Shown here in pieces: positions 11,151-21,260 of a stretch of 64,000 nt of DNA. This DNA is from Prosopocoilus inquinatus (taxonomy: Eukaryota > Arthropoda > Insecta > Coleoptera > Lucanidae). The notes beneath the pieces were generated by a model. It had not been told where the DNA came from. It saw only the letters and a list, made by a program, of their open reading frames with translations, and ran no database searches. Each line of letters opens with the position of its first letter. The stretch's first letter is position 1. The stretch spans positions 51,694,101 through 51,758,100 of the forward strand of contig CM069872.1 of NCBI GenBank assembly GCA_036172665.1, read 5' to 3'. Made by a program: the position numbers and the translations under genes.

Positions 11151-12205
11151 GATTCAAGCAACGGGAATCTATTTCGATCGAATTCCATAAAAATATTTTG
11201 CAAAATGATAAGTTTCATTTGCCACGATGAGGGCCAAAATGTTTCTCGAAGGAAAAAATCCGAAAGACCAATTTTCTCGTTTATTTATTTTTATCTTTTT
11301 ATATCGATTTTGATTCAATTTAATTAATAAAAAAAACATTGTTTCCCATCTTAACATGTTTTATTTCTCATGTTATTTCGATATATCTTTCTTATTTTGA
11401 AAGTATTTTCTGTATTTCATTGAATTTCCGGGTAAGATTACATACAGGATGTTTCATTTAAAGCGGATTCCTTCATAACATTCTAGTCACTCATTTTACG
11501 GAAAAGTATTTCAAATGAAAGTTACTTCTTTTGGTACAGAGCATGTTTTAAAATTGGTTTGGTGTATACAGAGTGTTCCGTTTGGTCTGGGCGCTATGTC
11601 ACTTCGTTATTTTAAGCGGAACATCCTACATATTTTTATATTTTCGGATTCCGGATCGAAATTTAACGTGACTTTATGTACCATACATAGGGCCTAACGT
11701 AAACCGTTTTCGCGTTATTCGACTTTGTAAAAAAATTACCGCTGTTAAAGTACTTCAAATGTACAAATGACGTCAGAGGTTTTTTTGCAAAGGCTTTTTC
11801 ACTTGCAACTTAAAAAAAAATCTCAAATAACGTAAGTTCTTACAAAGAATTTGATAAATTTGGTAACATTCAAGCTAGGGTGACTCATTTGTTTTTCTTT
11901 TGTTTTACCCGAATTCTTTTCCCCCGCAATTTGAGATTTTAATTTTTCAAATTATATAAATGCGTAAGGACTGACAATATACTCCTATTTTATTTAAAAA
12001 AAATACCGCCCATCATTACCGAACATCGTGATTAAATTCGGATGGAATTCATGCAGGATGCATTTCCGGCGAGCAAAGCACCTGACTCCGGTCCTGGTAA
12101 GATAAACAAGTTTCCGATTAGTCAGGCAGTAGTGAATTTGCGGTGAGGCAATGTAGTTTGTAAAAGTGATTAAGCGAGGAAGCCAAACCGGCAAGACATC
12201 CGATA
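11151..12205. other. Spacer B-C with repeat fragments
   Basis: It contains the 3' UTR of gene B (AATAAA near 11325) and a repeat at about 11443-11590 beginning TACAGGATGTTTCATTTAAA. Relatives of that repeat occur at 63870-64000 and in part at 60420-60500. No gene is supported; the short reading frames here do not resemble proteins. Confidence 0.5.
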
Positions 12206-15042
12206 ATGTTCAAGATCCCTTTTTTGTTTATGTGTACGTTCGTAACTAATTTAATTAATAATGCGTTAAGCAAATGAAATACCATTTCGATCGGTGTGGT
12301 TTGTGTAACTTTCCGAAATCCGACGTAATACCGAAATTTCCTTTCGTTTTCTTTAATTTACTGAAACCAGTTTACCTTGGTCACATAATTTTCCGGCAAT
12401 TTTTTATTGTTCTGGTTTTTTCGGTAGAGAAGACTTATTATTATTAATATTTTATCTTACGTTCAGCGTTTCTTTGATATACCCACAGATATTCTCTTAT
12501 GACTTGTGACACTTTTCAATAAATTTATTAACAGGGCGTCCCGGAAGAAAAGGTAAATACTTCGTGAGGGCACAGACTAATATAAGTTATTGCACGTGAA
12601 AAGCATTATATAAACTTGTAGTCTCTTATTAATGGTTATAACTAAGGAGTCTGTCTTTAGTTCCGTTCCTCCCGGAACACCCTGTCTAAATATTTATAAT
12701 AAAAAATAAAATTAGAAAAGAATAAACCAACACACCATATCTAAATATCTATAACAAAAAAATTAAATTAGAAAAGAATAGAAATAATAATAGAGATAAT
12801 AGAAAAAGAAATAGGTACGTAAAAAATGCATAGATACATACTTGTATACAAAGATCGAAATAATTAAAAAAAAATAAGTTGTTAGATTGTTTAATTCCAC
12901 ATAAAATAAGTCACTATTAGCTCCATGTGCCATTTTTGACCCTAAGCCACCATAATAGTCAATCATTGGCGTCCAACCTAAGTCACTTCGTTACTTAATA
13001 ATAACCAGCATAAAAGAATGAACGCAGATACAGGACAAAACAGTTTTTATTGCTTACAGGCTTCATAAAACTAACTTGTCAAGAAAGTATATCATCCGTA
13101 AATACCGAGGAGTCATTTCAAAAATTATCCACACCTGAAACTCAGTAAGTTGTTGCTTCCTCTCATACAAAGGACATTTTAAAGTGTAGATTAAAGAACA
13201 ACTTCTTATGTGTGTGGTTCCTTGTAGTTGCGTTTTACCAGATCACCCTGCCAATGGAGAACTTAAAATCCTCGGGGAAGAACACGAACCTTATTTGCCC
13301 AACAGCGAAGTCGTATTGAACACGATCATCGATTTGTCCTGTACAAATGGTACTGTGACGGAAACTGGAGGACTCTCACGTGCTATTTGTTACCAGGGTA
13401 ACTGGAAACCATCGATACCAGAGATGGGAGGAAGCGTCCGTACGTATTTTTGACTTTATTTGCCGCAGGTAATTACGAAAATCCCCGTCAGGAAGATGTT
13501 CACAGGTGGAAGCGGAAAAGCCAAACCTGTTCGTGACCTGCACACATAAGAACCCCAAAATCAACTGTACCAACCCCATCGAGGGAACAGTGGTGCGAGT
13601 GGTTTGCAAACCCTTTTACGAATACGGCGGATTACGACCCACCATCACATGTCGGGATGGATTTTGGGATGGTGAAATAACACACTGTTATCCACGTAAG
13701 TTCGAAACCCCCAGCAGCATCATTTTGTTTACCCTTTCATTTTAGAATGTGGCAAAAAAGGCGTGCCCGTTGATATTCTGATAGTGGGTGGTTCGACATC
13801 CAAAATATCAGAATATCCCTAGGTAGCTGCAATTTACCGAACAAATATGGTTTTTGGTGGTGGTGCAACTGTTATATCAAAACATTTCGTTTTGACAGGT
13901 ATTAATGAGTTGAAATTCGATGGTGGATCCTGCTTTAACCAAACGAACTCTTTCAGCTGCTCATCTGTTGATATCCATCTCCTCCGGTGAACTTTTAGAT
14001 AAAAGCAACTTCATTGTAGCTGCCGGTAAATACTACCGAAGCTTCAACGATGAACGTGATGGACATAACATGCAATCTTCTCGAGTAAGTTATCATCAAG
14101 GCCGAGAGATAGTTGGGCAAATGCCCTCCATTACGTAGAGCGTATGCCATAGCGTGCCCTCCATCCAACCGCTATTAGCGTTGTCCGCTTTACAGAATAA
14201 AGGGAGTTTGCCCAACTATGTCTCGACGTTGCCTATCATAGTAGTTTTAGTCCCCCAATTTAATATCTGCCTTCTTTCAGGTGAAACGAATATACATTTC
14301 GGAAAATTACGGGGGATTTTCGCAAAATCTTGTAGGCGACCTCGCCATATTAACATTGGAAGACCCGTTCACTTTCACCGAGTACGTGCAACCTGTTTGC
14401 GTTGATTGGACAAACGTATTCGAATCGTACGACCTAAAGGAAGACAGCAAAGGAGTGGTAAGTCGAGACGGGAATTTGTTTGAATCGATGGAATTCCGTC
14501 ACCCTTGAGATTTTTTAAGATCGCAGGCTGGGGATTCACAGAAAGCGACGGGGATTTAGCCGAGGAAATGCAAGCACTCGAAGTTCCTTACAGATCTAGA
14601 GACACCTGTTCGCTACCGCCTGCTTTCAAGAGGAATTTTTTTACACACGACAAATTCTGCGCCGGTTACGCTGATAATCGTATGTGATAATTATAACGAG
14701 TGTTTTTGTTTTGTTTGATTTGGCGTCTAGTAGGCTGTGGTCATTTTATAATGTATAGAAAGCATTCGCCAAATTAAAAAAAAAAAAAAACGCCCGATAT
14801 CCAACACATATTTTTTGCCCTATTTTCTTTTTCTAGAAACAGGCGTTTGTAACGGCGACAGTGGAAGTGGCTTATTTTTTCAACATTCCGATTATAAATA
14901 TTACATCAGAGGCGTTCTAAGTACTATTTTAGGGAGCGCCAAGGTTGGGTCGCTAGGTTGTGACCCAAACGCTGCCACACTATACGTAAAAGTTTCCACG
15001 TACTTGCGAGAAATTGAAAGGGAAACCAAAGGGATAGTTTAG
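12206..15042 (+). CDS. Gene C: modular serine protease with intact triad but one in-frame TAG
   Basis: Nine exons: 12206-12233, 13060-13144, 13228-13439, 13492-13695, 13746-13898, 13957-14084, 14281-14457, 14520-14679 and 14837-15042 (stop TAG). All phases agree, giving 450 aa if the internal stop is ignored. Signal peptide MFKIPFLFM; two sushi domains; activation site ILIVGG; His in AAHLL; Asp in GDLAILTL; Ser in CNGDSGSGLFF. Residue 189 is Gly and the GDSGSGL motif resembles ModSP/HP14-type initiators rather than trypsins. Two defects are visible. TAG at 13820-13822 replaces the Trp of the conserved YPWVA just after the activation site, removing the whole protease domain. The last Cys of sushi 1 is Ser (EMGGSVR against QMECVR). 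It is a young null allele, a pseudogene, a sequence error or an edited transcript. AATAAA at about 15052. Confidence 0.75.
12532..12685. mobile_element. Small MITE in intron 1 of gene C
   Basis: The ends are inverted: ACAGGGCGTCCCGGAAGAAA at the left and CCTCCCGGAACACCCTGT at the right. It is about 154 bp without coding capacity. The CAGGGTG-type terminus is shared in kind with the elements at 2729, 33843 and 58960. Confidence 0.6.
14100..14236. mobile_element. Palindromic MITE in intron 6 of gene C
   Basis: GAGATAGTTGGGCAAA at the left is mirrored by TTTGCCCAACTATGTCTC at the right, with a short non-coding middle. It occupies most of the intron between the His and Asp exons of gene C. Confidence 0.55.
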
Positions 15043-15125
15043 AACGAGAATTCAATAAAATTGTATTAAAACGCTTGCTGAATAATTTATCGTTGTTGTT
15101 TTATTATCCTTTACAACCTGCGTTG

Positions 15126-15200
15126 CGTAATTGGCGCTATAAAATGCACGTCTGCACTACGACGTACTAGTGCAGATGTGAATTTTATAGGGCTAATTAC
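15126..15200. repeat. Hairpin element after gene C
   Basis: A near-perfect stem: GGCGCTATAAAATGCACGTC and TGCACTA pair with TAGTGCAGATGTGAATTTTA and TAGGGC around an 8-base loop. It lies about 70 bases past the polyadenylation signal of gene C. It could be a MITE remnant; a processed small RNA is possible but unsupported. Confidence 0.5.
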
Positions 15201-16076
15201 TTCCCAGATGTTGCAATAAAAAAAATATTTTCAACCACCGTACGACTTTTGCTTTATTAAAATAAATGCGACAAGAAATTCACCGTGTACAGGGTGACTC
15301 TGAACACGGTTTCTCAAACCGCACAAAGAGTTTAGGCACACATTGCTCTACTGGAATCGTATAAGCCGCCGCGGTGCATGAATAATTTCGCACATAGCCA
15401 AGAACATTTTCAGATGGAATTAAAAGAGTTGGTAGGCAGGTGGAACAGGTGTATTGAAAGGCAATGAGATTAGGTATAAAAGTAATACGACAATTTTGGA
15501 AATTCGTCAAATAAAGACAGTTTTCCGCTAAGAATCCAGATTCTATTTGAACCAGAGCTTGGTAAATGTATTTGTATTTGTATTTCATTTGGAACTGCCA
15601 AATTGCGGTTTACAAAGTTGACGATCCCTCTGCAATTTATAAATCTATCATTTCAATTCAAGGCAAAAGCTGATATGGCAACTTTTTTTTTATTTCGACA
15701 CTTCAACGTCCATAACGAGCTCGGGTACGTTGGGATAATCAATTTGGGGTATGTTATGGCAAAATGGCGTCCCAACTTTATTTCCATCACCAAACATTAG
15801 TTAAACAAGGTTATGTTCTTCGTGTTGCGGTTGCAGGGCAAGAGTTAAACGAAGAAAACAACCAACTGTGTCGCTCTGCGTCATATTTTATTTTTGGCAC
15901 GACCGGTTTCGTTTAACTGAGCATTATCAAGTGCACGCGCGGAGGTAAGCGCATCTTGGGGCCAGAAAAAATGTGTCACGATTAGTTGATCGATAACAAT
16001 AAAGTGAAGCTATGGTGATCATTGTGGTCTGTTGAGGTACGAGGGCAAGTAAACGCTACTTGCAAAATACAAGAGA
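15201..16076. other. Spacer C-D, no gene supported
   Basis: A minus-strand reading frame of 102 codons at 15280-15588 has no recognisable domain and I do not call it. Near 15820-15930 the minus strand reads a GATAATGCTC...GAAACCGGTCGTG arrangement reminiscent of decayed hammerhead-bearing retroelement termini, too degraded to call. Confidence 0.4.
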
Positions 16077-16870
16077 ATGTTCCGTGTTTTTCTTCTGCTT
16101 GTGTGTACGTTGGTAACCTAATTATTAAGCCATCATTAAAATGAAAATACTTGGATTAATTATCGATGTAGCGTAGAGTTGTTATTAAGTGGTCATGAAA
16201 TCCCAGAAACCTACTTGAATTTTCATTTGTTGACCAGTTGTCCTTCAAATACGCATTTGACTATGCAAAATATTTAAAGTTTCGCTTTCTTTGTGGTCTC
16301 AGACCCCACAATGTTTTGAAATTATGTGGTTTTTTATGGTTAAAAAAAGAGCTTACTCATCTTCAAGCATCTCATGGCAAAACTGGCAGCCTTAACGGGC
16401 CAAAGATGTCGCGAGCCTGGGGAAGCTCCTGGGTTAAATTAATAATTAAATTTAACAAGCTTCAAACCAAAGTAAATTGCAAGACTATTTTGACGTACTT
16501 TCTCAATACAAAATGTAGATATAATAAAAATAAATAATAGAAAGTAGAACTTAAAAAAATGCATGCATAAAATCAAAAATGATGCTCAAAATGCAGTAAT
16601 CTGAATAAAAAAAATCAAATCTCTATGAACCGATATAAACAATTTTTGATTCGCTATTCGATTTCAGATTCCACAAAGCTAACTTTACCAGGAAGTTTAT
16701 CGTTCGGAAATAAGGAATCACTTCGAATTATATCCAGAACTAAACGGCAGTCTGAAAATCAGTAGTGAGTTTGTAGTTGTATTTTGTCAGGTCACATTCA
16801 TTATTGTCTTATGGCATCACCATTCCAACAATTTATTTTGTTTGATAAAGCTGGGTTAAAACAAGAAACA

Positions 16871-16892
16871 TCCATCCACACACACACACACA
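16871..16892. repeat. (CA)n microsatellite
   Basis: About ten CA units lie in intron 2 of gene D. Confidence 0.85.
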
Positions 16893-17789
16893 CATTCACT
16901 CCGACAAGTGGCATGACTTTCAAAGTCGGCGGCTAGGTTAACCGCTGAGCCACTTGTCTGCACAAGAACAGTTTCTCATAGTCATAACTTCTAAAATATT
17001 GTGTGTTGTAGTTGTATCTTGCCAGATCACCCTACTAATGGTGAAATTAAAATTCTTGAAGAACAAAATCCTTACTTGCCAGGCAGCAAGGTCAAACCAC
17101 GTACAATTATTGATTTGTCTTGTAAAAATGGCACTGTAACGGAAACTGGAGGCCTATCACGTGCTATCTGTTACAAAGGCAAATGGACACCATCAATAGC
17201 ACAAATGGGAGGATGCGTACGTGCGTATTATTGATTGACCAGAATCACTTGTCGTCGACTTGTAAAAATATCTTCAGGAAAATGTCGACAAGTGCTGCCA
17301 GAAGAAGAAGACTTATCTGTGATCTGCACGTATGGAAGCCGTAGAATCAATTGTCAAAATCCCATCGAGGGAACGGTAATTCAAATAGTTTGCAGACCCT
17401 TTCATGAATATACAGGACCAATTATTACATGTCGAAACGGAACTTGGGACAATGAAATATCATTCTGTTTGCCTGGTTAGTGGAAAATGTAAATACATTT
17501 TTTTTATTCTTATACTTCATTTTAGTCTGTGGTAAAAGACAAATTATTTATGAATCATCTGAGATCGCTGGTTCGAGGACTACACATTTAGAATTTCCCT
17601 GGGTGGCTGGAATTTACAAATCGAATGACAGGCAGTTTGTTGGCGGTGCAACAATTTTAGCAGAAAAGTATGTTTTGACAGGTAAAATGCAATCGTCAAT
17701 TGATTCGTTTATTTCGGAAACGGCTCTCGAAGTGGAACATGTGTCAAATAAATAGTGAGAAAACCCCTCGACCACATTAATTCACTGAA

Positions 17790-17832
17790 AGCGAATACGT
17801 ATTTCGGTAACGATGTTACCATCTTCAGCGCT
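17790..17832 (-). ncRNA. Hammerhead-ribozyme-like motif, left PLE arm
   Basis: This is the reverse-complement copy of the motif at 19338-19380: AGCG / CTGAAGA / GGTAAC-loop-GTTACC / GAAA / TACGTATT / CGCT. Stems I and II pair perfectly. Confidence 0.6.
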
Positions 17833-17947
17833 AAACTGATATTAAACTTTAAAACAACAAATAAACTAAACTAGACTAGTCGCCCTCCTCCCTCACTACC
17901 TTTGTACCTTATTATGCATGCAAAGCAAACCGGGATTCTTCGAAAAT

Positions 17948-18250
17948 CTAAAGGTCGAAGAGGCAGGAAGCGGTCGGCCCGGACTTCTCAAAATTCATTA
18001 ATCTATTCCTATTTCTGTGAATCTCCAAGCTTTCGAAAGAATCTAGGTTTGTTTTCTTATTAATTTGTTTGATTAATTCTATTTTATTTACCGCATGATT
18101 GTTTTCAAGCATGTGTAAGGCAACACTGGATTTATCAAAGCGTTTGTATTTTAAATGAGCCAAGTGTTCTTTGAATCTAATTTTTAAGGATCTTTTTGTT
18201 TGCCCTACATAAATTTGATCACAATTTTTACAACTAATTTTATATGTACC
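17948..18250 (-). pseudogene. GIY-YIG endonuclease of Penelope-like element (left copy)
   Basis: It encodes the same GIY-YIG domain as the right copy, read on the minus strand. It is separated from the upstream reverse-transcriptase frame by one stop (AAA to TAA just after DSED, near 18253). The GIY and YVGQ motifs and the downstream EHLAHLKYKR region are intact. Confidence 0.8.
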
Positions 18251-18253
18251 TGA

Positions 18254-18796
18254 TTAATCCTCCGAATCTACTTTATCTTTTGGATTTCCCAGCAACGATT
18301 TTAAGCTGTTATTGTTGGTGTAAACTATTCTTAAACCTAATTTTTTAAAAATTGTATTCAACCCTTTAGTATATTGAGGATAAAACGGCATTTTTACAAT
18401 TTTCTTATAATCTACCTCACCTATTTTGCCAGATTTTAGTGTGGTTATTTTATTAATCTCTAATTTTTGTTTTTGTTTTCTAATAATGTTGTAGATTACA
18501 TCGGGTTGGTAACCATTGTACGTGGCGATTTTAATAATTTCTTGAAGTTCTTTACTATAATTAGCAGTTGATAAAGGGAATGTCAGCATCCTATGCACTA
18601 AGAAATTTAAGGCCGCTAATTTATATTGTTTGCAATGATTTGAATCCGCGGGAATGAATCTATTAACATTAGTAGATTTCCTAGAAACGTTAAATTCTAA
18701 TTTATTACTATTTCTAGTTACTAATGTGTCTAAGAAGGGTAGTTTATTGTTAGTTTCAATTATAAGAAAATTGTAAAAATGCCGTTTTATCCTCAA
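18254..18796 (-). pseudogene. Penelope-like reverse transcriptase, C-terminal part
   Basis: The 180-codon frame starts inside the element and carries LPFLDTLVTR and the following RKSTNVNRFIPADSNHCKQY block typical of the Penelope RT thumb/linker region. The catalytic RT palm motifs would lie upstream and are missing, so this is a truncated, non-autonomous copy. It ends at the stop that separates it from the GIY-YIG frame. Confidence 0.8.
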
Positions 18797-18874
18797 TATA
18801 CTAAAGGGTTGAATACAATTTAAAAAAAATTAGGTTTAAGAATAGTTTACACCAACAATAACAGCTTAAAATCG

Positions 18875-19222
18875 TTGCTGGGAAATCCAAAAGATAAAGT
18901 AGATTCGGAGGATAAATCAGGTATATATAAAATTAGTTGTAAAAATTGTGATCAAATTTATGTAGGGCAAATAAAAAGATCCTTAAAAATTAGATTCAAA
19001 GAACACTTGGCTCATTTAAAATACAAACGCTTTGATAAATCTAGTGTTGCCTTACACATGCTTGAAAACAATCATGCGGTAAATAAAATAGAATTAATCA
19101 AACAAATTAATAAGAAAACAAACCTAGATTCTTTCGAAAGCTTGGAGATTCACAGAAATAGGAATAGATTAATGAATTTTGAGAAGTCCGGGCCGACCGC
19201 TTCCTGCCTCTTCGACCTTTAG
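18875..19222 (+). pseudogene. GIY-YIG endonuclease of Penelope-like element (right copy)
   Basis: 115 codons, open from the linker after the RT through GIYKISCKNCDQIYVGQ to the C-terminus SCLFDL. Upstream, at about 18822, the copy has a stop (ATTTAA) where the left copy reads ATTTTTAAA, so it could not be part of a full polyprotein. The domain nicks DNA in functional Penelope elements; here it is a relic. Confidence 0.8.
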
Positions 19223-19337
19223 ATTTTCGAAGAATCCCGGTTTGCTTTGCATGCATAATAAGGTACAAAGGTAGTGAGGGAGGAGGGCGACTAGTCTAGT
19301 TTAGTTTATTTGTTGTTTTAAAGTTTAATATCAGTTT

Positions 19338-19380
19338 AGCGCTGAAGATGGTAACATCGTTACCGAAATACGTATTCGCT
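19338..19380 (+). ncRNA. Hammerhead-ribozyme-like motif, right PLE arm
   Basis: The core CTGAAGA (19342-19348) is followed by stem II GGTAAC/GTTACC with an ATC loop, then GAAA, then the palindrome ATACGTAT as a loopless stem III. AGCG before the core pairs with CGCT at 19377-19380 as stem I. The expected cleavage site is after the T at 19376. The layout matches the minimal type I hammerheads reported from Penelope-like elements. Confidence 0.6.
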
Positions 19381-20262
19381 TTCAGTGAATTAATGTGGTC
19401 GAGGGGTTTTCTCACTATTTATTTGGATTACAGCCACAGGTTTTGTGTTGCTTTGTGATTATGGAACATGTGTCGTTTCTGAAATAACCGATTCAATTAT
19501 TATCCTTTGATAAAATTAGCTTTTTCAGCTGCTCATCATTTTATCGATGGTATAAGTAATTACATTGTAACTGCTGGTAAATATTATCGAAACTTCGGCG
19601 ATAGACGTGATACAAATATGCAGTTTTCCCGAGTATTTACCGAAGTTTGATTGTTTTAACATCAGCCTAACAAATCCGTCATCTTTCAGATAGGACGACT
19701 GTATGATGATGGATTTTATTGCAAACTCTTTAAGAGCGGTTTTGCAATACTTCAGCTGCAACAACCGTTCTTAATTACGGAAAACGTTCAACCTGTGTGT
19801 GCTAATTGGGGACATCAAAATTCATACCATCAACTCAGTATCAATTTAAAGGAAGACCAGAAAGGAGCAGTAAGAAGCAAAATTTAAAATTTAGTTAACG
19901 TGATTAATAGGTATTTAATAAGATTGCAGGATGGGGATTCACGCAAAGTGGTAATAGTTTATCAGAGAAATTACAAATAGTAGACGTTCTCTATAAATCT
20001 AACGAAACATGTCCGTTATCAATGGATTTCAAAAGCAAATTTACATTCGACAAATTCTGTGCTGTCTACGCTAATAATGGTATTAGAATTATAAATTTCT
20101 TTTAAATAATTACAAAATGTTCTCTTCCTAGGGACAGACATTTGCATTGACAACATTGGAGGTGGCGTATTTTTCGAGGGTACTGATTCTAGATTTTACA
20201 TCAGGGGAATAGTAGGCGTTTTGTCAAGAGAAAACGGTACATACATACAACGGTGGCAATAA

Positions 20263-21260
20263 TGCACCTACATTATACAAACAAATTACGCATGACTTAG
20301 AAAGCATTATAACTGTAGCATCATCTGTTTACTTCGGACACCTGTACAGTACCTGTTAATAATAGAAGAGATGAGGGGGTGATCTAAAGTATTTGTTTTT
20401 GTTCTTTTATATTCAACAATAAAGAATATTTAATACTTACAAACGTTATTATTAATGAACAGATAAAAGAGCGACATCCTACGATCGCGTTTTGACATGA
20501 CATTATTATCAATAAAACTTGGTAAAATATTGTAATGCGAATGCGAAAGAGACTATTTATAAATGATACGTAAAATTCAGTGAAACAAAATCATTGAGGT
20601 CGACGACGCGGTCAAGCGATAGTGAAACGTAGGGCACTCCTTCTAATTTAAACAGTGTCCGGTTAAAGTTTTGAAAACCATTTACTTGAAACAAGTTTAC
20701 AAGAAGACGAAAAAATCTAGTAACCAGGGAAAGGAATTCAGGCCACTTAGTATTAGACGCTTTTTACGCCGAATGTACTACTTACTCGTTCGCACTTCAC
20801 AGAAACAACGCGGAACAAGTGGCCCGAATTCTTTTCCCTGCTAATAATTCTATTTTTGGTTAGGTACCTGTGATGAGCAATATGAAAGAAAATTATCTTA
20901 TCCCACCATCAGTCAGGATAAGCTATTATGCTCATCATGTGAACGTTAAAGACGGTCGGTCGATTGAACGAGCGGGGGTGAATTTAATTCCGATCGCTTA
21001 CTCTTATTGCTACAGCCAATAGTATATGACACAACCTGTATATATAATCATGCACAAATTCGGATCGAGTTAGTAGTAGTTCTCGATTTCTTGTCTTAAT
21101 TGCATTTAATGAACGGGTCCCTTGGGCATGCTTGAAATGTGACGGCCTTCACTGAAAACCTGATTTAAAATTTCCCACCTTTCAGAAGGCGGAGTGAACA
21201 CAGTCATGGTTAATGAAAGTGTAGCAAAACAAGTGAACGAAAACACCGAGATATAAGATA
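20263..21260. other. Spacer D-E
   Basis: It contains the out-of-frame remainder of gene D's last exon and its AATAAA, a decayed relative of the hammerhead-like insert of 10430-10575 (at 20458-20500), a decayed relative of the 3629 motif (20600-20690), and the second family-1 MITE (20722-20851). No gene is seen. Confidence 0.5.
20722..20851. mobile_element. MITE, family 1, copy 2
   Basis: It begins TAACCAGGGAAAGGAATTCA and ends with the inverse (GAATTCTTTTCCCTGCTA), matching the element at 36-262 but shorter. Confidence 0.6.

Larger units (their letters stand above)
17744..19460. mobile_element. Penelope-like element, truncated, in head-to-head palindromic arrangement
   Basis: Two partial copies face away from each other. 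A minus-strand copy spans about 17744-18796 and a plus-strand copy about 18768-19460; the inverted arms of about 660 bp are 17749-18411 and 18768-19423. The unpaired middle belongs to the longer minus copy. Protein similarity gives the identity: a reverse-transcriptase C-terminal segment (LPFLDTLVTR) followed by a GIY-YIG endonuclease (SGIYKISCKNCDQIYVGQ). Each arm ends with a hammerhead-like motif. The insertion is flanked by a 13-base repeat, TGGAACATGTGTC, at about 17731 and 19461, a plausible target-site duplication. It lies in intron 5 of gene D. Confidence 0.85.
16077..20262 (+). pseudogene. Gene D: modular serine protease homologue, non-catalytic, frameshifted near its end
   Basis: Nine exons: 16077-16104, 16668-16761, 17012-17220, 17278-17475, 17526-17681, 19529-19632, 19690-19869, 19923-20079 and 20132-20262. 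Signal peptide MFRVFLLLV; linker with a furin-like RTKR; sushi 1 (CILPDHPTNGE) and sushi 2. The activation site is IAGS instead of IVGG. His57 is kept (AAHHF), but Asp102 is Gly (SGFAILQL) and GDSGG has become DNIGG (Ser195 to Ile). In the last exon the frame runs into TAA at 20260-20262, while the family's conserved ending (GGNNAPTLYKQITHDLE) continues in another frame, so an indel near 20245 truncates the protein by about 30 residues. Intron 5 holds a Penelope-like element. A truncated secreted homologue is still conceivable. AATAAA near 20418. Confidence 0.75.

Noticed and set aside
15280..15588. 102-codon minus-strand ORF after gene C
   Set aside because: No recognisable domain, no splice or polyadenylation context, and composition like the surrounding spacer.
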